A DNA stretch of 11,784 nucleotides from Treponema sp. (GTDB lineage: Bacteria; Spirochaetota; Spirochaetia; Treponematales; Breznakiellaceae), in contig JAISBR010000147.1 in NCBI GenBank assembly GCA_031266095.1, forward strand, positions 1 to 11,784, in the 5' to 3' direction. Below, one piece after another: positions 7,286 through 11,784 of this stretch (within the stretch, counting starts at the first letter, position 1; every line of letters starts with the position of its first letter). The notes under the pieces were generated by a model. The model was not told where the DNA came from and did no database searches. It worked only from the letters and a program-made list of their open reading frames with translations. The translations under genes were made by a program, and so were the position numbers.

Positions 7286-7756
7286 ATGAACAACCTTAAC
7301 TCAGTTTTAATCGAAGGAAATTTGGTACGGGATCCCCTGCTCCGTTCGACGCCCAAGGGAACGTCGATCTGTACCTTCAGTCTCGCCTTCAACCGTTTCT
7401 TTAAACAAGATTCAGTATTGGAAAGGGAAGTTTCGTTCTTCGAGGTGGAATCCTGGGCCAAACTCGCCGAGTCTTGCTACAATTTGGGCCACAAAGGCCG
7501 GGGCGTCCGGGTAGTGGGCCGGCTAAAGCAGGATCGCTGGGAAGGCTCTGACGGCAAGCCCCACTCCAAAGTAACTATCGTGGCCGAACATGTGGAGTTT
7601 CGTCCTGACCTCAAAAAAGATACGGATACAAGCTCCGCCCTTGCCGGAATAACGCCCGGCTCCTCTTTTTCGGATGAAAACCATGCATTACACAACAGTA
7701 TAGACATCAATCCCGTCCCCATCATGGCCGGGGAGCCTCAAGCGGCGGTATTTTAG
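7286..7756 (+). CDS. ssb: Single-stranded DNA-binding protein
   Basis: 156 residues from ATG 7286, chosen because AGAGGA at 7273-7278 is well placed and NNLNSVLIEGNLVRDP is the normal SSB opening; a GTG at 7250 in the same frame falls inside a leader hairpin and adds unrelated residues. Residues 1-110 form the OB fold: LIEGNLVRDP, ICTFSLAFNRFF, SFFEVESWAKLAE, RGVRVVGRLKQDRW and KVTIVAEHVEF. It coats single-stranded DNA in replication and repair. The linker is short, and the C-terminus ends EPQAAVF instead of the acidic DDDIPF-type tip that recruits partner proteins; only the final Phe is kept. It is not flanked by rpsF or rpsR, so it may be a second, specialised SSB. Family call secure, role inferred. 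Confidence 0.92.
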   Translation: MNNLNSVLIEGNLVRDPLLRSTPKGTSICTFSLAFNRFFKQDSVLEREVSFFEVESWAKLAESCYNLGHKGRGVRVVGRLKQDRWEGSDGKPHSKVTIVAEHVEFRPDLKKDTDTSSALAGITPGSSFSDENHALHNSIDINPVPIMAGEPQAAVF

Positions 7757-7765
7757 GAAACCCCT

Positions 7766-7813
7766 GGAGCCTGTTGCACTCGGAGGTCTTATACACGAAG
7801 TGCAACAAACTCC
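7766..7813. repeat. Hairpin repeat element, copy 2 (48 bp)
   Basis: GGAGCCTGTTGCACT (7766-7780) and AGTGCAACAAACTCC (7799-7813) pair at 13 of 15 positions around an 18-nt loop. The right arm plus loop (7786-7813), read on the minus strand, matches 24 of 28 bases of the repeat that starts at 1757. It lies 9 nt after the ssb stop and between convergent genes, so it could end transcription from either side, though no T-run is present. Confidence 0.6.
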
Positions 7814-7913
7814 CTGGATATGGAAAGCGGGAAAATCCTCTCAAGGGCGTCCAACAGGGCCTCCGGTCCCTTTCCCGTTCCTTGGGGGACGGCGGTGAAG
7901 CGCTTTGCAGGTA

Positions 7914-10193
7914 CTATTCGGCCGGCTGATAGAACCCATCCTTCCAGTTAAACCGGCCGGCATGGGGTAAGGGAACGCCTTCCTTTACGGCCCACATCAA
8001 ATCGCGGTAATTCCCTTTCTTTAAAACAGGGCCGGAAAGATCGATGATAAAGCGGCTGAAACCCGCTTCCCTCAGGAAGGGGATCTTGTCGGTTATTGAA
8101 AAAGGCTTTTCAGGAATCACCAGTGATCCGCCGGGACCGCTCACGAGGCGAAAGTTTTCGTGCCTGCTGTCCGAAAACGTGTCAAAATCGTACATGGCGC
8201 CAATATCCGCCCGGATGCGGAACAACGAAGGCCAGGCGAAAACCGGGACAAAAAAAGCAGAACGCGGCAAGCCGTCCCGCGAAGAGCGGTCCCGCTCCCC
8301 CTGGTTCAGGGTTCGTTCCAGGTTTTGCCGGTTGTTCTCCAGCGGGGAGACAAACCCGTCTGCTCCCAGGGAAGAAACAAAAGAGAGCGACCAGGCGTTG
8401 AACATATAGAGCCAGGGACCGGCTATAAGCAGGACCTGCTGCCGGATATCGGCGCCCCGGTCATCGCTGCCCCGAAACAGGGGAAAATGCCCCGGATTAT
8501 TCAGCACAAACTGCCGGTAACCCTGTTTAATGAGTCTTCTGATTTTCGCCGATGTCGTTTCCACCGCGTCCTGAGGAAAAAACGGGTCCAACACCAGGAT
8601 GATCTCGGCGGGCTTAAAGGGCAGCGACGGCTTGGTATCCGCCAATAAAAAGGCGGCGTTTTTGCGGGAAAGGGTAAGCATCACCTTCACGGGCCGGGAA
8701 GACTGCGTGATGTAGAGATCCTCGATTCGGGAAAGCGCCACATAGAGTCCTTCGGGAAAAGCGCCGCCCGGCTTTGCGGGTTTAGCGCGCTTTTCCCTGC
8801 CGCCGTTTCCCGCTTTTTTTTGCGGTTTTTGTATATGCGGGAAAGGTGCTTTGTCCCTGCCCGGTGCACGCCCGCCGTCCGGGGCGTTCCGGGGGATAAC
8901 CGGTTTATAGCGTTTCGCCAGGGAACCGATCTGAATAAGGTAGACCCGATCCCCTGTTTCAAAACCTTCGGGAATGGAAATCCAATAGCCATGCTCATCG
9001 CGGGCGGCGGGCCCGGCAAACTGCAGCTTATGGGAAACCCGCCCGGAATCATCGCTTCGGTGCAGCCGAATCGTATCCCCCGTAGCGGGAAGGCGTGAAA
9101 AATTCGTGAAGTCCCCGGGGAAAACCAGGCCCTGCCGTTTATCCCCCTCATGCTTTGTCTTTAGAATGGCGCCCAGACTGATACCGGCGCCCCCGTCCCG
9201 GGCCGGATTCAGCCACGAATCAATGCCGGAAGCGGCCAACACCGCCGGGCCTTCTTCCGGAAGCGCTCCCGGCGCGGCAGCGGGGGCCATATCAAAATAA
9301 AACCGCGTCTTGGATCGGGCAAAATCATTGCGGAGAATATCCCGCCCCTTCTGAATGCTCCGCCGGATTTGTTCCTCATCCCCCGCGGCGATAGCGTCCA
9401 AGACCAGGCGATAGGCGGAAACAACCGCGCCTACATAACCGGCGCTTTTCATCCGGCCCTCAATTTTGAAGGCGTTAATCCCCGCGGCGGCCAGATCAGG
9501 CAGGCGTTCCAAAAGCTGCAAGTCGGCGGGGCTGAAATAGTAGCCTGATTCAGGCGCGATACCACCCTGAGCGCCGCGCCGGTACAAGCGGCGGCAGGCC
9601 TGGGTACACATACCCCGGTTAGCGGACTTACCGCCCAGGTAGCTGGAAAAAAGGCACAGCCCGGAAGCGCTGACGCAGAGCGCGCCGTGTACAAAAACTT
9701 CCAGTTCCAGATTCGTCTCATTTCTGAGACTCCGCAGCTCCGTAAGGCTAAGCTCCCTGGCCAGTACCACCCGTGAAACGCCGTGTTTGGAAAGAACGTT
9801 GGCCCCCGGGGAGGAAGCGATGTTCATCTGGGTAGAAGCATGGAGCTTGAGAGCGGGAAACTCCGAGCGGGACATGGCGATAACTCCAAAGTCTTGCACA
9901 ATAAGCGCGTCCGGCCCCGCCGCGGCCAGATACTTAAGGAACTGGTACATACGGTCCGCTTCCCGCTGTTCAAAGACCGTATTCACCGTAACATACAGTT
10001 TTTTCCCCATCCGGCGAAAAGCCCGCAGGGCACCCTCAAACTGGGAATAGGTAAAATTGGCGCTCCGCATCCGGGCGTTAAAGTTCTTCAGCCCCAGATA
10101 CACCGCGTCGGCCCCCTCGCCAATAGCGGCGTCCAGCGCCTCGGGGCTGCCGGCCGGGGCCAGCAGTTCAATCGTGCGTGTTACCGGTACCAT
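7914..10193 (-). CDS. U32 family protein, RlhA/TrhP-like RNA hydroxylase candidate
   Basis: 759 residues. The N-terminal TIM-barrel domain (1-300) opens IELLAPAGSPEAL and holds the U32 signature VFVHGALCVSASGLCLFSSY with NRGMCTQACR. Four Cys at 173, 180, 196 and 200 (C-x6-C-x15-C-x3-C) match those that bind an iron-sulfur cluster in characterised relatives RlhA (23S rRNA C2501 hydroxylation), TrhP (tRNA hydroxylation) and UbiU/UbiV. Although annotated widely as peptidase, RNA hydroxylation is the better-founded guess. Residues 301-430 form a beta-rich module, 434-477 a Pro/Lys/Gly-rich linker, and 479-759 a C-terminal domain with AWSLSFVSSLGADGFVSPLE, as in long clostridial and spirochaete forms. 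TGA sits 4 nt upstream in frame, fixing the start at or after 10193. No Shine-Dalgarno is seen. The exact RNA target is not readable. Confidence 0.92.
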   Translation of the reverse strand: MVPVTRTIELLAPAGSPEALDAAIGEGADAVYLGLKNFNARMRSANFTYSQFEGALRAFRRMGKKLYVTVNTVFEQREADRMYQFLKYLAAAGPDALIVQDFGVIAMSRSEFPALKLHASTQMNIASSPGANVLSKHGVSRVVLARELSLTELRSLRNETNLELEVFVHGALCVSASGLCLFSSYLGGKSANRGMCTQACRRLYRRGAQGGIAPESGYYFSPADLQLLERLPDLAAAGINAFKIEGRMKSAGYVGAVVSAYRLVLDAIAAGDEEQIRRSIQKGRDILRNDFARSKTRFYFDMAPAAAPGALPEEGPAVLAASGIDSWLNPARDGGAGISLGAILKTKHEGDKRQGLVFPGDFTNFSRLPATGDTIRLHRSDDSGRVSHKLQFAGPAARDEHGYWISIPEGFETGDRVYLIQIGSLAKRYKPVIPRNAPDGGRAPGRDKAPFPHIQKPQKKAGNGGREKRAKPAKPGGAFPEGLYVALSRIEDLYITQSSRPVKVMLTLSRKNAAFLLADTKPSLPFKPAEIILVLDPFFPQDAVETTSAKIRRLIKQGYRQFVLNNPGHFPLFRGSDDRGADIRQQVLLIAGPWLYMFNAWSLSFVSSLGADGFVSPLENNRQNLERTLNQGERDRSSRDGLPRSAFFVPVFAWPSLFRIRADIGAMYDFDTFSDSRHENFRLVSGPGGSLVIPEKPFSITDKIPFLREAGFSRFIIDLSGPVLKKGNYRDLMWAVKEGVPLPHAGRFNWKDGFYQPAE

Positions 10194-10201
10194 AGAGTTT
10201 C

Positions 10202-10230
10202 ATTCTATTGCCTGGGGATTTTCAGCACAA
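10202..10230 (-). promoter_or_regulatory. Probable promoter of the U32 gene, near-leaderless
   Basis: On the minus strand TTGTGC (complement of 10225-10230) and TAGAAT (complement of 10202-10207, 5 of 6 consensus) are 17 nt apart. Transcription would start near 10195, only a few bases before the ATG, fitting the lack of a ribosome site. Confidence 0.5.
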
Positions 10231-10326
10231 GAGCTTATAGGCGTACCAAACCCCGCTGCCGGCGGCCCCCCGGCGGGAGGCGTTGCGGATGGCCGGGAGC
10301 GGCCCAATACCCGCTCACTGAATTTG

Positions 10327-10347
10327 TGGTATACTTGGGGTAAGGAG
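10327..10347 (+). promoter_or_regulatory. Extended -10 promoter and ribosome site of the protease gene
   Basis: TGG then TATACT (10327-10335) forms an extended -10 box; no good -35 is seen. AAGGAG at 10342-10347 lies 7 nt before ATG 10355. The predicted transcript start almost coincides with the Shine-Dalgarno, giving a very short leader. Confidence 0.42.
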
Positions 10348-10354
10348 CACCAAT

Positions 10355-10768
10355 ATGGGAGAAGTACGAACAGAAATTACCCTGGTAAACATCGGGGATA
10401 AAGAAGTTGCGGAACGGGGTTATATGCCCCAGGATCAAGTCCGGCGGCTTACGGTCAACGCCGTGGTGGACACCGGCGCGGGCACCTTGGTCATCGACAA
10501 GGAAACCCGCGAAAAGCTGGGGCTGCGGATAAGGAGAACCAATACGGGAACCCTCGCTGATGGAACAAAAGGGGAATATGCTATGGCGGGGCCGCTGGAA
10601 GTGCTCTGGAAAGACCGCGTCGCGGTTTGCGAAGCCATCGTATTACCCAATGCCGAAGAAATCCTGCTCGGCGCTATCCCACTTGAAGCGATGGACTTGA
10701 TAGTACACCCCCTCAAGCAGGAAGTCGTCGGCGCCCACGGCGATCAGCCGCTGCACATCCTCTATTAG
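10355..10768 (+). CDS. Retropepsin-like aspartic protease (clan AA)
   Basis: 137 residues, one domain. The catalytic motif VVDTGAG is at 37-43 with Asp39. A flap-like ADGTKGEY follows at 68-75, and the hydrophobic-hydrophobic-Gly signature ILLGAIPLEAMDLIVHP at 103-119. These are the landmarks of retroviral-type aspartic proteases, which work as homodimers with one Asp per chain. Bacterial single-domain members of this size are common and mostly uncharacterised. No signal peptide or membrane segment is visible, so the protein should be cytoplasmic. It is divergent from the U32 gene with its own extended -10 and a clear ribosome site, and appears monocistronic. Substrate unknown; family call fairly secure. 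Confidence 0.87.
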   Translation: MGEVRTEITLVNIGDKEVAERGYMPQDQVRRLTVNAVVDTGAGTLVIDKETREKLGLRIRRTNTGTLADGTKGEYAMAGPLEVLWKDRVAVCEAIVLPNAEEILLGAIPLEAMDLIVHPLKQEVVGAHGDQPLHILY

Positions 10769-10779
10769 CAGCGGAAGCT

Positions 10780-10799
10780 CCCGGGAAAGGCTTTCCGGG
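10780..10799 (+). terminator. Hairpin after the protease gene (no T-run)
   Basis: CCC-(G)-GGAAA pairs with TTTCC-GGG around GGC, an 8-bp stem with one bulged G, 12 nt after the stop. No T-run follows, so it is only a weak terminator candidate or RNA 3'-end structure. Confidence 0.35.
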
Positions 10800-11035
10800 G
10801 CCCCGATACCATAAAGCCCCCGTTTGTCCTGTATCCGGTTCCGGTGTCGTTCTGAATTCATTTCCGAATTTACCTCATATCCTTGTATTTTCTTTCAAAT
10901 GATATTAGTATTTTAGTACTATAGGTGATATAATTAACTATATGGTACGGATAAACGCCGCCCGGCGCGGCCGCACACACGCTTTTTCTCCCCGCTTCCT
11001 CCCCGGCCTTAGCCGTCCGCGCGCCAATATGCTCA

Positions 11036-11055
11036 CCCCCCCCCCCCCCCCCCCC
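11036..11055 (+). repeat. Homopolymer tract of 20 C
   Basis: Uninterrupted run of 20 C on the plus strand. Its last base is 16 nt before an exact TATAAT at 11072-11077, so the run fills the position of a -35 box. Runs of this length slip readily in replication, and homopolymer tracts at promoters vary expression in spirochaetes (poly-G ahead of tpr genes in T. pallidum) and in Neisseria porA. The true length in the genome may vary or be misread by sequencing. Confidence 0.9.
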
Positions 11056-11071
11056 ATACACGTATTTCAGA

Positions 11072-11077
11072 TATAAT
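11072..11077 (+). promoter_or_regulatory. TATAAT -10 box for the HU-like gene, -35 replaced by poly-C
   Basis: Exact TATAAT in an AT-rich context immediately after the C-run. Predicted start of transcription is near 11084, giving a leader of about 134 nt before ATG 11218. No TTGACA-like box is available at the right distance, because that region is all C. Confidence 0.6.
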
Positions 11078-11110
11078 ATAGCTTCCCTCTTACCGTTTAC
11101 TTCCTCATTA

Positions 11111-11154
11111 TACGTACCCAAGGGGCACGACTTACGTGCCCGAAGGGCACGACT
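11111..11154 (+). repeat. 22-nt tandem repeat with competing hairpins
   Basis: Two units, 11111-11132 and 11133-11154, agree at 19 of 22 positions. GGGCACG (11123-11129), CGTGCCC (11135-11141) and GGGCACG (11145-11151) let the middle piece pair with either neighbour, with a 5-nt or a 3-nt loop. The folds exclude one another, as in attenuators. Confidence 0.65.
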
Positions 11155-11170
11155 ATTCCGCGTGCACAAC

Positions 11171-11197
11171 ACGCCGCCGTGCGGCGTTTATTTTTTT
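11171..11197 (+). terminator. Intrinsic terminator-like hairpin just upstream of the HU-like gene
   Basis: ACGCCGC (11171-11177) and GCGGCGT (11181-11187) form a perfect 7-bp GC-rich stem with a 3-nt loop, followed by TTATTTTTTT to 11197. GCGTG (11160-11164) can instead pair with CACGC (11170-11174), which would destroy this stem. It lies inside the predicted leader, only 7 nt before the Shine-Dalgarno. Confidence 0.65.
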
Positions 11198-11217
11198 CTC
11201 TTTAAAGGAGGCCCATT

Positions 11218-11784
11218 ATGGCCATTGATTTCATCTTAAAAGACGTTATGCATCAGATCGTCGTCAAATTTACGCCCGCCTACCTGCCCGAGGCGGAAAA
11301 GCCTTACAACCTCAAGGCCGTGCTCCAGCCGGAGATAAACGTCCACGAGCTGGCCAGCAAGGCGGAGGTGTACAACATCGAGACCGAGCCCAAGGTCATC
11401 GAGGAGGGTTTCCTCGCCGCCTGCGAGCTGAGTTATTACCTCGCCGCCGACGGTTACCGGATCAAAACCCCGCTCTTCAACCTCCGCGCCCGGATGCCCG
11501 GCGAGTACAACGGCTCGGAGACGGCCCTGGCCGAGGGGAAATACCCGGAGGTGCGGATGCAGCCGACTTCTCGCCTGCGGGAGTACATCCGGGACAAGGT
11601 CAAACTGAGCTTCGACGGCATCGACAACGCCGACGGCCTTATCGCCGAGGCGGTGGACGAGAAGACCGGGCATACTGACGATGTGGCGACCATCGGGAAC
11701 TTCCTCACGATCCACGGCTACGGCCTTAAAATCGAGAGCGACAAGGACCATGAGCTGCAAATGGGGCTTTTTTTCCAGGGCCCC
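11218..11784 (+). CDS. HU-like DNA-binding / DUF4469-type protein, 3' end outside window
   Basis: 189 residues are visible without a stop before the edge. The segment MAIDFILKDVMHQIVVKF followed by a region resembling an HU-type DNA-binding domain (INVHELASKAEV ... IEEGFLAACELSYYLAADGYRIKTPLFNLRARMPG ... YPEVRMQPTSRLREYI), then VATIGNFLTIHGYGLKIESD and LQMGLFFQ at the right end, matches the HU-like plus DUF4469 proteins found mainly in Bacteroidetes and some treponemes. A role in binding or organising DNA is inferred; no function is established for the family to my knowledge. The ribosome site AAAGGAGG (11204-11211) is perfect at 6-nt spacing. Third codon positions are almost all G or C, unlike most other genes here, hinting at high expression or different ancestry. 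Confidence 0.85.
   Translation, partial: MAIDFILKDVMHQIVVKFTPAYLPEAEKPYNLKAVLQPEINVHELASKAEVYNIETEPKVIEEGFLAACELSYYLAADGYRIKTPLFNLRARMPGEYNGSETALAEGKYPEVRMQPTSRLREYIRDKVKLSFDGIDNADGLIAEAVDEKTGHTDDVATIGNFLTIHGYGLKIESDKDHELQMGLFFQGP

Larger units (their letters stand above)
10769..11217. other. 449-nt intergenic region with AT-rich island, poly-C and leader structures
   Basis: No convincing gene. An AT-rich stretch at about 10880-10950 includes TATAAT at 10929-10934, within a loose palindrome (GTACTATA at 10916-10923 and TATATGGTAC at about 10939-10948), possibly another promoter or operator but with no good -35. GC-rich sequence, the C-run, a promoter box and leader hairpins then follow and are listed separately. 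Short frames through it lack ribosome sites. Confidence 0.5.

Noticed and set aside
8160..8648. Plus-strand open frame of 162 codons opposite the U32 gene
   Set aside because: Antisense to a well-supported coding region; basic, low-complexity translation typical of shadow frames in GC-rich DNA.
10255..10290. CCGGCGG direct repeats between the U32 and protease genes
   Set aside because: Short, GC-rich and without further structure; probably compositional.
10643..10861. Minus-strand open frame of 72 codons over the protease 3' end
   Set aside because: Mostly antisense to the protease, which has clear catalytic motifs; no supporting start signal.
10942..11076. Plus-strand frame of about 45 codons whose end changes with C-tract length
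   Set aside because: No properly spaced Shine-Dalgarno, Arg/Pro-rich chance-like translation, and the frame does not join the HU-like gene.
10870..11172. Minus-strand open frame of 100 codons (GTG start) that reads through the tract as poly-Gly
   Set aside because: No ribosome site, GTG inside a terminator hairpin, low-complexity translation, and it crosses the predicted promoter and leader of the HU-like gene. A frame switched by the tract remains formally possible.
11111..11187. CRISPR-like repeats
   Set aside because: The 22-nt units are directly adjacent with no spacers and only two are present.

Overview
The window reads as a chromosomal stretch of a spirochaete, most likely a Treponema-like bacterium of the termite-gut type. 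This is inferred from gene content: a ctp-rsmE-glycosyltransferase run, a long U32 family protein, a retropepsin-like protease, and an HU-like/DUF4469-type protein. GC is moderate to high and intergenic regions are AT-rich. No rRNA, tRNA, CRISPR array or complete mobile element was seen, and the genus assignment is not proven.

Layout. Positions 1-158 (-) hold a degraded IS110-type transposase fragment that runs off the left edge. Positions 225-3511 (+) carry ctp (S41 processing protease), rsmE (16S rRNA U1498 methyltransferase) and a divergent WecG/TagA/CpsF-type glycosyltransferase. The last two overlap by 37 nt. ctp and rsmE are separated by a hairpin repeat element that contains a terminator-like stem. 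Converging on these, 4876-3525 (-) is a lower-GC two-gene unit: a small two-helix membrane protein and an exported, probably outer-membrane beta-barrel protein. It has the best sigma70 promoter in the window (TTGACG-17-TATAAT). Positions 5152-7098 (+) encode a 648-residue protein of unknown function. Positions 7286-7756 (+) encode a single-stranded DNA-binding protein outside the usual rpsF-ssb-rpsR setting, with a hairpin-rich leader and no acidic tip. A second copy of the hairpin repeat separates it from the convergent U32 gene at 10193-7914 (-), an RlhA/TrhP-like rRNA or tRNA hydroxylase candidate with an intact four-cysteine cluster. Divergent from that, 10355-10768 (+) encodes a small retropepsin-like aspartic protease.

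The most interesting part is 10769-11784. An intergenic region of 449 nt contains an uninterrupted run of 20 C. Sixteen nt after the run lies an exact TATAAT, so the run occupies the -35 position of the predicted promoter. The predicted leader then carries a 22-nt tandem repeat able to form mutually exclusive hairpins, followed by an intrinsic-terminator-like hairpin just ahead of a perfect Shine-Dalgarno sequence. The downstream gene (11218 to the right edge) encodes an HU-like/DUF4469-type DNA-binding protein with strikingly GC-rich third codon positions. I infer a phase-variable and attenuated switch controlling a nucleoid-type protein. That function is untested, but the sequence elements are directly visible.
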